From positions 484,853 through 548,852 of the forward strand of contig PHEW01000001.1 of assembly GCA_002841315.1 (NCBI GenBank): a stretch of 64,000 nucleotides of DNA, read 5' to 3'. The DNA comes from Actinobacteria bacterium HGW-Actinobacteria-4 (GTDB taxonomy: Bacteria; Actinomycetota; Actinomycetes; Actinomycetales; Demequinaceae). This document shows, piece after piece, positions 49,034-58,487 of this stretch. Position 1 is the stretch's first letter. Each line of letters begins with the position of its first letter. The notes under the pieces were generated by a model, which worked only from the letters and a program-made list of their open reading frames with translations, did no database searches and was not told where the DNA came from. Made by a program: the position numbers and the translations under genes.

Positions 49034-51592
49034 TTAGGCGCCCTTCGAGTCGCCTTCGGACGGAGCACCGTCGTCAGCCTTCGCTGCAGACTTGCCAGCA
49101 CCGGCCTTCGCGACCACAGGCTCGTCAACCACGGAATCCTTGTCGATGCCCTCGAACGTGAACTCGCCCAGGATGCCCTCGCCGGTCGCGTCGACGCGGA
49201 CAATCTGACCTGCGGTCAACTCGCCGAACAGCAACTTCTCGGACAACGGGTCCTCAATGTCACGCTGCAACGCACGGCGCAGTGGTCGCGCACCAAGCAC
49301 GGGGTCGTAGCCCTTCTCGGCTAGTAGTTGCTTGGCCGCAGTGGTGAGCTCGATGCCCATGTCCTTGTCTCTCATGCGCTCGTCGAGGCGAGCAACCATG
49401 AGGTCCACGATCTGGACGATCTCGTCTTGCGTGAGCTGCGGGAACACCACCACGTTGTCCACGCGGTTGAGGAACTCAGGCTTGAAGTGATCCTTCAACT
49501 TGGAGTTCACCAGCTTGGTCATCTCGTCGTACGTGTGACCGCCCGCGTGGGCCACGGAGAATCCCGTGACCTGGCGGCGCGAGATCGCGTCCGCGCCAAG
49601 GTTGGTGGTCATGATGATGATGGTGTTCTTGAAGTTGACCTCACGGCCCTGAGCATCGGTGAGCTTGCCGTCTTCCAGGATCTGGAGCAGTGAGTTGAAG
49701 ATGTCAGGGTGGGCCTTCTCGACCTCGTCGAACAGCACCACGGAGAACGGCTTGCGGCGCACCTTCTCGGTGAGCTGGCCGCCTTCTTCGAAGCCCACGT
49801 ATCCGGGAGGCGCACCGAACAAACGTGCCACGGTGTGCTTCTCGCCGTACTCGGACATGTCGAGGCTGATCAGGGCGTCTTCGTCGCCAAAGAGGAACTC
49901 GGCCAAAGCCTTGGCAAGCTCGGTCTTTCCCACACCAGTGGGGCCAGCGAAGATGAACGAACCACCGGGACGCTTGGGGTCTTTGAGGCCCGCACGCGTG
50001 CGGCGAATCGCCTGCGAGAGCACCTTGATGGCCTGTTCTTGGCCCACCACGCGCTTGTGCAGTTCCTTCTCCATGGACAGCAACCGTGCGGACTCGTCGC
50101 TTGAGACGCGCGCCACCGGCACACCCGTACTCATGGCAAGTACCTCGGCAATCAGATCCTCGTCTACCACGGCGGCCACGTCGAGGTCGCCTGACTTCCA
50201 GGCCTCTTCCTTCTCGGCGCGCTCCTCGGTGAGGCGACGCTCCACGTCGCGCAGCGAGGCCGCCTTCTCGAAGTCCTGCTCGTCGATCGCGCCTTCCTTG
50301 TCGCGGCGCACATCGGCGATCTTGTCGTCGAGGTCACGCAGCTCCGGCGGGCTCGTCATGCGACGGATGCGCAAACGCGCACCAGCCTCATCGATGAGGT
50401 CGATCGCCTTGTCAGGCAAGAAGCGGTCGGAGATGTAGCGGTCAGCCATTTGGGCGGCGGCCACGATGGCCTCGTCGGTAATGGTGACGCGGTGGAACGC
50501 TTCGTACCGGTCGCGCAGGCCCTTGAGGATCTCGATGGTGTGACCCAACTCGGGCTCAGGCACCTGGATGGGCTGGAAGCGGCGCTCGAGCGCGGGGTCC
50601 TTCTCGACGTGCTTGCGGTACTCGTCCAGCGTGGTCGCACCGATGGTCTGCAACTCGCCGCGAGCCAGCATCGGCTTCAAGATCGACGCCGCGTCAATCG
50701 CGCCCTCGGCTGCGCCGGCACCCACCAAGGTGTGGATCTCGTCGATGAACAGGATGATGTCCCCGCGCGTGCGGATCTCCTTGAGCACCTTCTTGAGGCG
50801 CTCTTCGAAGTCACCGCGGTAGCGAGATCCCGCCACTAGCGAGCCCAGGTCCAGGGTGTAGAGGTGCTTGTCCTTGAGGGTCTCGGGCACGTCGCCGCGC
50901 ACAATCGCCTGCGCCAAGCCCTCAACCACGGCGGTCTTGCCCACGCCGGGCTCGCCGATCAGCACGGGGTTGTTCTTGGTGCGGCGGCTCAGCACCTGCA
51001 TCACGCGCTCCATGATGATCTCGCGGCCGATGACGGGGTCGAGTTTGCCCTCGCGCGCAGCCTGCGTGTAGTTCCGGCCAAACTGGTCGAGCACGGTGGA
51101 GCCTGCGGGCGTGCCCTCGGATGGCCCACCGCCGGCGGCGACGGGCTCTTTGCCTTCGTAGCCGGACAGCAGCTGAATGACCTGCTGGCGCACTCCGCCC
51201 AGGTCAGCGCCCAGCTTGCCGAGCACCTGCGCGGCGACGCCTTCGCCTTCGCGGATCAGCCCCAGCAGGATGTGCTCGGTGCCGATGTAGTTGTGGCCCA
51301 GCTGTAGCGCTTCGCGCAGCGACAACTCGAGCACCTTCTTGGCGCGCGGCGTGAAAGGAATGTGACCGGACGGGGCGTGCGAGCCCTCGCCGATGATCTC
51401 TTGGACCTGCTCGCGCACGCCGTTGAGCGAAATGTCCATGGCCTCGAGCGCCTTGGCCGCGACGCCTTCGCCTTCGCGAACCAGGCCAAGGAGAATGTGC
51501 TCAGTCCCGATGTAGTTGTGGTTGAGCATGCGCGCCTCTTCTTGGGCGAGCACTACAACGCGTCGGGCTCGATCGGTGAACCGTTCGAACAT
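49034..51592 (-). CDS. clpC: ATP-dependent Clp protease ATPase subunit ClpC
   Basis: An 852-residue Hsp100 unfoldase. Two Clp N-domain repeats open it ([26 protein letters not shown], then [21 protein letters not shown]). AAA-1 has [10 protein letters not shown] near residue 212, a UVR-type middle domain follows ([16 protein letters not shown]), and AAA-2 has [11 protein letters not shown] near residue 550. The Clp-P-binding loop (VTGFSV-type region) and a C-terminal acidic/Ala/Lys tail end the protein. It feeds substrates to ClpP and in Actinobacteria is essential for proteostasis. GAGGAGG lies 5 nt before the ATG. It is preceded by an 145-nt region with no operator that I recognise; ClgR or HspR control cannot be judged by eye. 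Confidence 0.96.
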   Translation of the reverse strand: MFERFTDRARRVVVLAQEEARMLNHNYIGTEHILLGLVREGEGVAAKALEAMDISLNGVREQVQEIIGEGSHAPSGHIPFTPRAKKVLELSLREALQLGHNYIGTEHILLGLIREGEGVAAQVLGKLGADLGGVRQQVIQLLSGYEGKEPVAAGGGPSEGTPAGSTVLDQFGRNYTQAAREGKLDPVIGREIIMERVMQVLSRRTKNNPVLIGEPGVGKTAVVEGLAQAIVRGDVPETLKDKHLYTLDLGSLVAGSRYRGDFEERLKKVLKEIRTRGDIILFIDEIHTLVGAGAAEGAIDAASILKPMLARGELQTIGATTLDEYRKHVEKDPALERRFQPIQVPEPELGHTIEILKGLRDRYEAFHRVTITDEAIVAAAQMADRYISDRFLPDKAIDLIDEAGARLRIRRMTSPPELRDLDDKIADVRRDKEGAIDEQDFEKAASLRDVERRLTEERAEKEEAWKSGDLDVAAVVDEDLIAEVLAMSTGVPVARVSSDESARLLSMEKELHKRVVGQEQAIKVLSQAIRRTRAGLKDPKRPGGSFIFAGPTGVGKTELAKALAEFLFGDEDALISLDMSEYGEKHTVARLFGAPPGYVGFEEGGQLTEKVRRKPFSVVLFDEVEKAHPDIFNSLLQILEDGKLTDAQGREVNFKNTIIIMTTNLGADAISRRQVTGFSVAHAGGHTYDEMTKLVNSKLKDHFKPEFLNRVDNVVVFPQLTQDEIVQIVDLMVARLDERMRDKDMGIELTTAAKQLLAEKGYDPVLGARPLRRALQRDIEDPLSEKLLFGELTAGQIVRVDATGEGILGEFTFEGIDKDSVVDEPVVAKAGAGKSAAKADDGAPSEGDSKGA

Positions 51593-51737
51593 GTCATCCT
51601 CCTCAATTCGTCCGGGTGGCGGGGGGTGGTGCCAACCGGGTGGGCGCAGTCACCTGCGTCTGTATCCAGGCTAACGACGGGAGATGGCGGGATATTGCCA
51701 TGTTCGCCAGGGGCGTGACAGCATCGGCCGATGCTTG

Positions 51738-52163
51738 TCAGGCTTCCAGCAGGATCGTCACCGGGCCGTCATTCACCAAAGTGACGTCCATCATTGCCCC
51801 AAACACACCAGTGCCCACCGTCAGCCCGCGCTCGCGTAGCGCCTCCGCGACCGCCTCCACGAGCGGCTCCGCGACCGGCCCGGGTGCCGCTCCGTTCCAC
51901 GACGGCCGGCGCCCCTTCTTGACATCCGCGTACAAGGTGAACTGACTCACCACGATCACGGGGGCGTCCACGTCGCTTGCGGACTTCTCGTCGTCGAGAA
52001 TCCGCAGTTCAGCGATCTTGCGTGCGATGGTCTCGATCTGATCGGGTCCGTCATCGTGGGTCACGCCCACGAGTGCCACCAGGCCCTGCCGCGTGAACTC
52101 GGCAACAACCTCGCCATTGACGGTCACTGACGCTCGTGAAGCGCGCTGCAACACTGCCCTCAC
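51738..52163 (-). CDS. dtd: D-aminoacyl-tRNA deacylase
   Basis: A 141-residue enzyme that hydrolyses D-aminoacyl-tRNAs and so recycles the tRNA. The two signature motifs are both intact: SQFTLYAD around residue 80 and the Gly-cisPro-like pocket in [10 protein letters not shown] near the C-terminus. The fold is dimeric with no metal. GTG is the start. It lies 6 nt after the DUF2516 gene and is probably co-transcribed with it. The palindrome AGCATCGGCCGATGCT lies just beyond its stop. Confidence 0.93.
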   Translation of the reverse strand: MRAVLQRASRASVTVNGEVVAEFTRQGLVALVGVTHDDGPDQIETIARKIAELRILDDEKSASDVDAPVIVVSQFTLYADVKKGRRPSWNGAAPGPVAEPLVEAVAEALRERGLTVGTGVFGAMMDVTLVNDGPVTILLEA

Positions 52164-52169
52164 AGCGAT

Positions 52170-52508
52170 CTACCAGCCGCCTCGCGAAGGGCCGCGCCCG
52201 TATGAACTGGGAGGTTCGTTGCCCTTGACCTTCTTGCGGACGTCAACAAAGTAGTACAGCACCGCGATGATTGAGGCGATACTGAGCAGCCCGATGAATC
52301 CACGACCGCCACCCAGAGGCGGGGGCAGCGACACAAATGCAATCGCGCCCGCCACACACAGAATCCCCACCCACACGGCCTTGTTCTTCCCGGCAGCCAC
52401 GTACGCGCCATTGGTATGCCGCAGCGCATCAAAGACGGCCACGACTGCCGCAACGAACACAGCGACGGAGATGACTAGCACGAGCAGATGCTGAAGACTT
52501 GCGAACAC
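52170..52508 (-). CDS. DUF2516 family membrane protein
   Basis: A 112-residue membrane protein with three hydrophobic helices (about 5-28, 45-62 and 70-90) and a basic, Gly/Ser-rich tail (DVRKKVKGNEPPSS). FDALRHTNGAYVAAGKNKAVWVGIL matches the DUF2516 pattern of Actinobacteria, usually encoded near clpC or dtd-like genes. GTG is the start, with AGGA 5-6 nt upstream. Function unknown. Confidence 0.8.
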   Translation of the reverse strand: MFASLQHLLVLVISVAVFVAAVVAVFDALRHTNGAYVAAGKNKAVWVGILCVAGAIAFVSLPPPLGGGRGFIGLLSIASIIAVLYYFVDVRKKVKGNEPPSSYGRGPSRGGW

Positions 52509-52543
52509 GGTTCCTCCCGGGGAAAGTCAGATTCTCTGCGTAC

Positions 52544-52975
52544 TTACGCTAACGCAGGCGGCAGGACGGTCAGTCCCTCGGCACGAGCCGCGCTGGCAAG
52601 CCTGCGGTCCCACGCGGCGAACAGTGGCTCGGCCTCACGCAGGAGCAGTGCGCTTGCTAGGTGGATGGCGTCCCCCGCGCGCAACGGCCGCTTGTCCGCT
52701 AGCTCTGCCGCAGCATCGGCCACGCGAGGGCTTACCTCGACTAGCGTCAATCCGGGCCGTAACTCGTCCCAACGGTCGCGTGCCTTCGCGGCGGGTGCGG
52801 CGTCAATGCGGCCGATGCGCTCGGCAGTGGACAACACGGATCGCACTTCGGCGTCGGCAATGCGGGAGGTCACCAAGGTGCCTGCGCCCTCCCAGAGCGC
52901 AACAGCCAGGGGCGTGCCGGTCTCAAGGACGCACAACTTGAGCAGGGCGGACGTGTCGAGGTAGACCAGAGTCAT
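52544..52975 (-). CDS. PIN-domain ribonuclease toxin (VapC-like)
   Basis: A 143-residue PIN nuclease. The acidic metal-binding set is visible: Asp in VYLDTSALLKL, Glu in DAEVRSVL, Asp in RAGDAIHLASALL and Asp in AAWDRRLASAA. As a VapC-like toxin it should cleave RNA, probably tRNA or rRNA, until neutralised. It begins 2 nt after the antitoxin stop, the usual antitoxin-first order, so the two are one operon. Confidence 0.88.
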   Translation of the reverse strand: MTLVYLDTSALLKLCVLETGTPLAVALWEGAGTLVTSRIADAEVRSVLSTAERIGRIDAAPAAKARDRWDELRPGLTLVEVSPRVADAAAELADKRPLRAGDAIHLASALLLREAEPLFAAWDRRLASAARAEGLTVLPPALA

Positions 52976-52977
52976 AG

Positions 52978-53238
52978 TTACCTGCGCAGCCGGCCAAGCA
53001 GGCTGGACAGCGCATCCTTCGCGGCCTCGGCCTGGGGGAGCCGCGGCACCGCACGGGATTCGGCGGGTGGGGAAATCAAGCCCTCACTGTGGAGCCGCGT
53101 GAGCAGGTCCGCGGAGCCGACTCCGCTCAGGCGCGCGACGGCGATACCGCCCTCGGTGATGACAACGTCTTCACCGCTCTTCGCGGCGTCGAGGGCATCG
53201 GGCAGGCGCTTACTGAGTTCAGTCACTGACAGTTCCAC
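52978..53238 (-). CDS. Phd/YefM-type antitoxin of the PIN toxin
   Basis: An 86-residue antitoxin. The N-terminal DNA-binding part (VTELSKRLPDALDAAKSGEDVVITEGGIAVARL) is a Phd/YefM-like fold; the C-terminal half, rich in Pro, Ala and Leu (ISPPAESRAVPRLP), would wrap the toxin. GTG 53238 is the start: TACGGT lies 6 nt before it, so a leaderless message is likely; the longer frame upstream runs into the divergent intergenic region. Antitoxins of this type repress their own promoter; I see no clear dyad. Confidence 0.85.
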   Translation of the reverse strand: MELSVTELSKRLPDALDAAKSGEDVVITEGGIAVARLSGVGSADLLTRLHSEGLISPPAESRAVPRLPQAEAAKDALSSLLGRLRR

Positions 53239-53264
53239 GTTCCCACCGTACTCCCCGCCGGTGG

Positions 53265-54410
53265 CTACGCGGGAATGTCCCCGCCGTCCGCGGCACAACC
53301 CTTGCCCATGAGCAGGCCCTTCGCGGTGGGTCCGGGCTTGGGCGGGCGGTCCGCGGAGAAGCCCTCCGCATTCACGATGATCTCTTGGTTGGCTGGCATG
53401 TCGCCACCCTCGGTGGGCACCGTGAGAGTCGCCGACGGATCAGTCGATCGCTTGATCATTGCGAGCGCAACGGGTCCCAGCTCGTGGTGGCGTGCCACCG
53501 AGGTGATGTGGCCGGCCTGCTTCGCGTCGTCGCCAGTGCCGAGCATCACGGGTGCGCCCGGCTCCGGCAGGGCGTGCCCCGAGCCGTCGAGGTGCAGCAG
53601 GGTGAGCCTGCGCGGCGGTCGGCCCACGTTGTGGACCTTCGCGACCGTCTCTTGACCGCGGTAGCAACCTTTGTGGAGGTGGACCGCGGTGCGCAACCAA
53701 TCGAGTTCGTGGGGCAGCGTGACATCGTCCACGTCGCGAATCGCCCGTGGACGGTACGCGGCGATGCGTGCTGCCTCCGTTGCCCACGTGCCCACGAGCA
53801 TCCAACCGGATTCAAGGCGCGCGTTGACGTGGGCATCAAGCTCGGCTCGCGGCACCAACACCAGTCGCCAAGCGCGCGCGGTCCCTGGGTGCTCCACTCC
53901 AGCGGGGGCGTAGGTGGTGCCGCCGGGCGCGAGGTGCGGCCACGGGTCCACCCACGTCACCGGTTCGCCAGCGGCGGCCGGCGCCGCGATGGCTTCGCCC
54001 AACGCTGCCCACTCAGCCGTAGCATCGGCCACCTCCACGCGAAGGGTGAAGCGCATGCGGTCAAGGTGCGCGGCCAGCCCCGGCGCGGTCTCGGTGATGA
54101 GCCACGCAGTCTCGCCGTCGTCGATCACGCCGGCTACATGCTCGATGCGGCCCTGCGGGCTCAGGATCATGGTCTCGGTGCTGACGCCGGGCTCCAGCGC
54201 TGCGAGCTCTTGCGTGCTGATCGAGTTGAGCCACGTGAGCCGGTCCGGCCCGGTGACGGTGACCACGCCCAGGTGCGACTGATCCGCGACGGCGCGCCCG
54301 GCGGCCAGTGCGCGTTGTTCAGCAGTGGGGTCCCCGTAGTGCCACGCGACGCCAGCATCGGGGCCCGTGTCATCCACGGCGCCTGGGCGGGTCAGCAAGG
54401 GGGAGGTCAT
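53265..54410 (-). CDS. ygfZ: YgfZ/GcvT-domain folate-binding protein (iron-sulfur cluster repair)
   Basis: A 381-residue member of the GcvT-like fold. The diagnostic K-G-C-Y-x-G-Q-E motif is present (HKGCYRGQETVAK), which separates YgfZ from aminomethyltransferase; VTVTGPDRLTWLNSISTQEL and TMILSPQGRIEH match the N-terminal folate domain. YgfZ proteins help to maintain Fe-S enzymes with tetrahydrofolate. The window encodes several Fe-S enzymes (hydrogenase, MutY, Nth), so this housekeeping role is relevant. No clear ribosome-binding site precedes the ATG. Confidence 0.9.
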   Translation of the reverse strand: MTSPLLTRPGAVDDTGPDAGVAWHYGDPTAEQRALAAGRAVADQSHLGVVTVTGPDRLTWLNSISTQELAALEPGVSTETMILSPQGRIEHVAGVIDDGETAWLITETAPGLAAHLDRMRFTLRVEVADATAEWAALGEAIAAPAAAGEPVTWVDPWPHLAPGGTTYAPAGVEHPGTARAWRLVLVPRAELDAHVNARLESGWMLVGTWATEAARIAAYRPRAIRDVDDVTLPHELDWLRTAVHLHKGCYRGQETVAKVHNVGRPPRRLTLLHLDGSGHALPEPGAPVMLGTGDDAKQAGHITSVARHHELGPVALAMIKRSTDPSATLTVPTEGGDMPANQEIIVNAEGFSADRPPKPGPTAKGLLMGKGCAADGGDIPA

Positions 54411-54443
54411 AGTGAGGGAACGCCCGGGGCCGCCGTGCGATTC

Positions 54444-55043
54444 CTAGGCCGGGGCATCGGCGGTGGCCGAACCCTCATCGTCGGGACCGGCATCGGCCAT
54501 CACCGCGTGCTCGCCGCCCACCCGGGTGAGCCGCGCGCTCGCGTAGCTTTGCAGCTCGTTGCCAAAGGCTGCAAGGTCCCATACCCACATGAGCTCACCC
54601 TTGACGTGGCCGTACATGCGCGTGGCACCACTGATATCAGCGGCCGATGCCGTTCTCGCCATCACATCAGTCGCCAGGTCGACCCGTCCGTTGCCGACGG
54701 CGCCGACGTAGACGGAGACCATGCCAGCGGCGTCGGCCATCACGATCTCTAGCGGGTGTTGGAAGTCTTGGAGGGTGATGCCCTCCGGGACCTCGGGTGC
54801 GACCCTCCAGAAGCCCGACTCAACCGACCACACCTGGCCCTCTTCGCCATCGAGACCCATGAGCGTGATGGTGGACAGGTACTGAAGGTAAGGGCCGCCG
54901 TCGTGGGAGAACTCGATGGTCTGGCGGAAATCAGATTTAGGGACGCCCGGGTATTCGACCACGCCAATGCCAGCCCACGATCCCACCAGCCAGGCCAGCG
55001 GGTATACCTCTGGCGCGAGGTCATCTGGCAGAACGAACGTCAC
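54444..55043 (-). CDS. Nitrobindin-like heme-binding beta-barrel protein (FABP-like)
   Basis: A 199-residue protein with the nitrobindin/DUF1794 pattern. PLAWLVGSWAGIGVVEYPG is the G-x-W-x-G-x-G signature that shapes the heme pocket, followed by beta-strands such as YLQYLSTITLM and GFWRVAPEVPEG. Heme-Fe(III) nitrobindins bind NO and isomerise peroxynitrite. GTG 55043 is chosen because it shares bases with the TGA of a 36-residue upstream gene (GTGA), implying coupling. An Ala/Asp-rich tail (MADAGPDDEGSATADAPA) is unusual and might be disordered. Confidence 0.8.
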   Translation of the reverse strand: MTFVLPDDLAPEVYPLAWLVGSWAGIGVVEYPGVPKSDFRQTIEFSHDGGPYLQYLSTITLMGLDGEEGQVWSVESGFWRVAPEVPEGITLQDFQHPLEIVMADAAGMVSVYVGAVGNGRVDLATDVMARTASAADISGATRMYGHVKGELMWVWDLAAFGNELQSYASARLTRVGGEHAVMADAGPDDEGSATADAPA

Positions 55044-55150
55044 CGCTTGGGTGCCTTCAGGATTCGCCAAGCCACGATGCCCGAGATCCACGCGGTTGCG
55101 CAGAACGCGAGGATCGCGAGCGCGGTGAACGTGGCTTCAAGGGCGGTCAT
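55040..55150 (-). CDS. 36-residue single-helix membrane peptide coupled to nitrobindin-like gene
   Basis: A very small ORF of 36 codons. The peptide has a short N-terminus, one hydrophobic helix (LAILAFCATAWISGIVAW) containing a Cys, and a basic end (RILKAPKR), so the C-terminus should be cytosolic. TAGACT lies 6 nt before its ATG, a leaderless layout seen often in this window, and its TGA overlaps the GTG of the nitrobindin-like gene by four bases (GTGA). These signals support a real gene. Function unknown; it could help couple the heme protein to the membrane or simply drive its translation. Confidence 0.6.
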   Translation of the reverse strand: MTALEATFTALAILAFCATAWISGIVAWRILKAPKR

Positions 55151-55172
55151 GGTGTCAGTCTACCGAGAGTCG

Positions 55173-55625
55173 CTATGCGGCCTTGGTGGTGAGGCGCTTC
55201 AGGAGAAGGTAGATCTCGCATCCCAAGCAGAAGCCAAAGACCGCGTTCAGGAACGAGGCCGCGAGGATCAGCGCGCCAAAGATGAGGAACCCTAGGTTCA
55301 CGCTCGCGAGGCCGAGAGCGAGCGCGGCGATCGACATGCCCAGGCCCATCTGCTGTGCGAAGCGTGGGGGACGGAAGGACTCAGTCTCCGTGGGCTTGCC
55401 GATGCGTGGTGCGATGAGGCGCTTGAAGACAGCGGCCTGAAGGGTGGCCTGGGGCCCGATCGTTGCACCCGGAAGGAACAAGGCGACGAGCACACCCATC
55501 ACGACGAGGCCCGCGGTGGTGCTGCCCACGATGACCGCGGCCGCTGACAGCGCCAAGGTGACCGCGGCGCCAAAGCGGTACCCGCGTGGATCGATCTGGA
55601 CGTCTAGCTTGGGATCAGTGGTCAT
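55173..55625 (-). CDS. DUF4395 membrane protein
   Basis: A 150-residue membrane protein with four helices. It starts VQIDPRGYRFGAAVTLALSA and includes FKRLIAPRIGKPTETESFRPPRFAQQMG, then FLNAVFGFCLGCEIYLLL; the FCLGCE pair of Cys is characteristic of DUF4395. These proteins are almost always encoded beside a thioredoxin-like protein, as here, suggesting a membrane disulfide or sulfur relay. AGGAGG precedes the ATG. It lies 73 nt after the thioredoxin gene, on the same strand. Confidence 0.88.
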   Translation of the reverse strand: MTTDPKLDVQIDPRGYRFGAAVTLALSAAAVIVGSTTAGLVVMGVLVALFLPGATIGPQATLQAAVFKRLIAPRIGKPTETESFRPPRFAQQMGLGMSIAALALGLASVNLGFLIFGALILAASFLNAVFGFCLGCEIYLLLKRLTTKAA

Positions 55626-55698
55626 GGTTCCTCCTGTGGTGCAAGTGTAGAGCGCGGCGTTGTATAGAACTACTAGATTGTCGAGAACTGTTCGGGTG

Positions 55699-56136
55699 CT
55701 AGATCAGATACTCGGTGGACGGCGGCGGCGGGACCGTGGCGAGCGCGGCGCGCGCTTGTTGCTCACTGGGGGCACCAGAGATGCGTGCCACTACCGCACC
55801 GTCTCCATCGAGCACCAAGATGGTGGGCGTGCGCATCACGTCAAACTCGCGGGCAAGATCCAGCCGCTCGGCGGCATCGATCTCGATATGAGCCACGTTG
55901 TCGTGCTCACTTGCGATCCGTTGCAACAACCGGGCTGTGGGCGGGCACTTGGCGCACATCGGCGTGGAGAATTGCACGAACGTGGCATGATATCCGCGCT
56001 TCGCGCCCAGGGTTGCTGAGGCCACCACGGTGGTATCAGTGACGGCACGCACGGCGCCTTGGCGGCGTGACCACCACCACCATGCGGCGCTCGCGACGGC
56101 GAGTACCGCAGTGACGAGGAGAAGACGTTCAGTCAT
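55699..56136 (-). CDS. Membrane-anchored thioredoxin-like protein
   Basis: A 145-residue protein with an N-terminal anchor helix (LLLVTAVLAVASAAWWWW), then a thioredoxin fold: ATFVQFSTPMCAKCPPTARLL holds the active-site CAKC, followed by cis-Pro in MRTPTILVLD. The pair of Cys with the DUF4395 protein downstream suggests a two-component thiol-disulfide relay. It lies 24 nt from the membrane-protein gene upstream. Confidence 0.88.
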   Translation of the reverse strand: MTERLLLVTAVLAVASAAWWWWSRRQGAVRAVTDTTVVASATLGAKRGYHATFVQFSTPMCAKCPPTARLLQRIASEHDNVAHIEIDAAERLDLAREFDVMRTPTILVLDGDGAVVARISGAPSEQQARAALATVPPPPSTEYLI

Positions 56137-56160
56137 GGTGCTTCCTTGGCTTGGGGCGTC

Positions 56161-56895
56161 TCAACCCACGAGCAAGCGGCCCGTGACGTAGATGAGTGCA
56201 CCCGATGCAAGAACAGGCGTGAGTGCTGACGCTATTCCCGCCCACAGGTTCTTGGGGCGCGGCTCACGGCGCGCGAGCTCGTTGATGAGCAGCGCGGCAC
56301 TTGCTGCCACGAGCCCGACAAGAAGGCCGCCGTACCACGTGATCGAATCAAAGAGCAGTCCGGTACCGAAGCCCGTCGCTGCCCCCAGCGTCAACGTCAG
56401 GATGCCGTTGAGACTGCCTCTTGAGGTAGCGACCGACGCGATGGCGGCGACTGCGAGCGCCGCTGCTGCCGCGACCACGAGGTCTTCGCTTCCCACGGTG
56501 CGGTGGGAGGCGATCCAGGCGGCTCCCGATGCCGCGAGAGTTCCCGCCGCGGCCGTCGCAGAGACTGACGTCACCACGTGATCCTTGTCGCTAGGCCAGA
56601 AGATTTCAGCAACCAGGGCGGCGATCACGATGGCGGCGATAGCGAGCACCATGTAGCGCAAGTAGGGCTCGCTTCTGCCCAGGAGGACTGCGACCAGCGC
56701 GATCGTGCCTCCGCCCAGAATGATGGCGGTGCTCACCAGGTGCCGAGACACGCGCAAGAAGATGGGCCAGCCGACTGACGCAAGCACGAGGAACCCAAAC
56801 ACCACGAGGGCCAGAAAGCGTGTGCCTAGAATTGCGGATCCGGCAACAGCGGCGGCACCAGCTGCAGTGATTGTCGCGCGGGTTGACGGACTCAT
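56161..56895 (-). CDS. Polytopic membrane protein of unknown function
   Basis: A 244-residue protein that is almost entirely hydrophobic, with about seven helices (FLALVVFGFLVLASVGWPIF, LVSTAIILGGGTIALVAVLL, YMVLAIAAIVIAALVAEIF and others) and few charged residues. The start MSPSTRATIT is preferred to an upstream ATG because the extra residues ([12 protein letters not shown]) look unlike a protein N-terminus and would overlap the glnR leader. It resembles no family that I can name. It is divergent from glnR. Confidence 0.65.
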   Translation of the reverse strand: MSPSTRATITAAGAAAVAGSAILGTRFLALVVFGFLVLASVGWPIFLRVSRHLVSTAIILGGGTIALVAVLLGRSEPYLRYMVLAIAAIVIAALVAEIFWPSDKDHVVTSVSATAAAGTLAASGAAWIASHRTVGSEDLVVAAAAALAVAAIASVATSRGSLNGILTLTLGAATGFGTGLLFDSITWYGGLLVGLVAASAALLINELARREPRPKNLWAGIASALTPVLASGALIYVTGRLLVG

Positions 56896-56950
56896 GGTGG
56901 TTAGTGTCTCACTACTTGCCCGGCTAAAGTAAAGCCATTGTGAGGTGGGC

Positions 56951-57661
56951 ATGGCAGATCTGCTAGTACTCACGCCGTCGCCTGATGGCCCGGCTGAGGT
57001 TCTGCCTGCCCTGGCACTGCTCTCTCATCGCACCCGCGTGGTGCCACCCGAGCCATCCGCGATGCTCGAGGCCATGGACGCCGACGTCCTGATCATCGAT
57101 GCGCGCTTCGATCTAGCCGAGGCGCGCAACAACTGCCGGCTCGTTCAAGTGACGGGCGTCTCCGTGCCTCTGCTCCTAGTTTTGCGCGATGGTGGCATGT
57201 CGATTGTGAACGCCGATTGGGGTGCCGACGACGTGGTGCTTGCGGACGCTTCCCCCTCTGAGGTGGAAGCCCGCATCCGCTTGCTGGTGGGCCGTGCCAA
57301 TGCCGAGGACCCCATGGATAAGGCTTCAGAGTTCTCTTCGGGGGAGCTCACGGTAGACGTGGGCGGGTACACCGCAAGACTCAAGGGCCGGCCTCTTGAC
57401 CTCACCTACAAGGAGTTCGAACTCCTGAAGTACCTGATGCAACACCCGGGCCGCGTCTACACGCGCGACCAGTTGCTCCAAGAAGTGTGGGGATTCGACT
57501 ACTACGGTGGCACCCGCACCGTGGACGTTCACGTGCGGCGACTGCGCGCCAAACTCGGCGCCGAGCACGAGCACCTGATCGGTACGGTGCGCAATGTGGG
57601 CTACAGGTTTGACCCGCCTGCGGCGAAAATTGCCGAGACTACCGAGGCCACTGCCACTTAG
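56951..57661 (+). CDS. glnR: GlnR-type orphan response regulator of nitrogen metabolism
   Basis: A 236-residue OmpR-family regulator strongly resembling actinobacterial GlnR. The receiver starts [24 protein letters not shown] and runs [28 protein letters not shown] follows; the effector domain is [52 protein letters not shown] and ends [11 protein letters not shown]. The acidic pocket needed for phosphorylation is incomplete, as in GlnR, which works without a kinase. It would control glnA, amtB and nitrogen-scavenging genes. ATG 56951 follows GAGG; GTG 56945 is an alternative. Its TAG overlaps the nth TAA (tail to tail). Confidence 0.92.
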   Translation: MADLLVLTPSPDGPAEVLPALALLSHRTRVVPPEPSAMLEAMDADVLIIDARFDLAEARNNCRLVQVTGVSVPLLLVLRDGGMSIVNADWGADDVVLADASPSEVEARIRLLVGRANAEDPMDKASEFSSGELTVDVGGYTARLKGRPLDLTYKEFELLKYLMQHPGRVYTRDQLLQEVWGFDYYGGTRTVDVHVRRLRAKLGAEHEHLIGTVRNVGYRFDPPAAKIAETTEATAT

Positions 57662-58386
57662 TCGCCCGCTGGGGTTGGCGGGTCAACGGTTGGCCGGATT
57701 CTCGCACCGGGAGCCGATGCGCACAGTGCCGCGATCTCGCACGCACCGCATTCTGGCGTGCGGGCCTTGCAGCGCCGCCGCCCGTGGAAGATGATGCGGT
57801 GGGACCAGAGTGTCCATTCGCGGCGTTCCAGCAAGGCCATGAGGTCGCGTTCCACCGCGACGGGGTCCTCGTTGACGGTGAGTCCCAGTCGCCGCGCGAG
57901 ACGTCCCATGTGGGTGTCGACGGTGATACCGGGTACTCCGAACGCATTGCCCAGCACCACATTGGCGGTCTTCCGGCCTACGCCTCGCAGGGTGACGAGA
58001 TCGCGAAGTCGTGATGGGACCTGGCCGTTGTACTTGGTGACGATGTCGTGGCTCAGTCCAAGCAAGGACTCGGCCTTGGCGCGATAGAACCCAGTGGACT
58101 TGATCAGAGACTCTAGCCGCGCCCGTTCCGCGCCAGCCATGGCTGTGGCATCAGGATAGGCGGCGAAAAGTGCCGGCGTCACGAGATTGACACGAACGTC
58201 GGTGCACTGGGCGCTGAGCACGGTGGCGACCAAGAGTTGGAAGGGCGTCTGGTAGTCGAGCTCACAGTGGGCGTCCGGGTATACCTCCGCCAACGAACGG
58301 TTGATCGCGCGAGCGCGGCGGACCAGCGCCGTTGGTGGTGGGCCAACAGACCCGGTTGCCACCACAAGAGGAGTCCGTGTGGGCAT
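57658..58386 (-). CDS. nth: Endonuclease III
   Basis: A 242-residue DNA glycosylase/AP lyase for oxidised pyrimidines. [16 protein letters not shown] opens the HhH-GPD domain; the catalytic Lys is in [12 protein letters not shown] and the Asp in [14 protein letters not shown]; a [4Fe-4S] loop is complete ([17 protein letters not shown]). TAGGGT lies 6 nt before the ATG, so a leaderless transcript is likely. It is divergent from the crp side and convergent with glnR. Confidence 0.96.
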   Translation of the reverse strand: MPTRTPLVVATGSVGPPPTALVRRARAINRSLAEVYPDAHCELDYQTPFQLLVATVLSAQCTDVRVNLVTPALFAAYPDATAMAGAERARLESLIKSTGFYRAKAESLLGLSHDIVTKYNGQVPSRLRDLVTLRGVGRKTANVVLGNAFGVPGITVDTHMGRLARRLGLTVNEDPVAVERDLMALLERREWTLWSHRIIFHGRRRCKARTPECGACEIAALCASAPGARIRPTVDPPTPAGD

Positions 58387-58487
58387 GGATTCACCCTAGG
58401 CGATGCTCAAGGCAAGGCTCCCCGACGCCGATAGACCGGGCATCGGCCAAACCCAGTGCCGAGCAACCAAGACGGTGGGGGGTGGAC

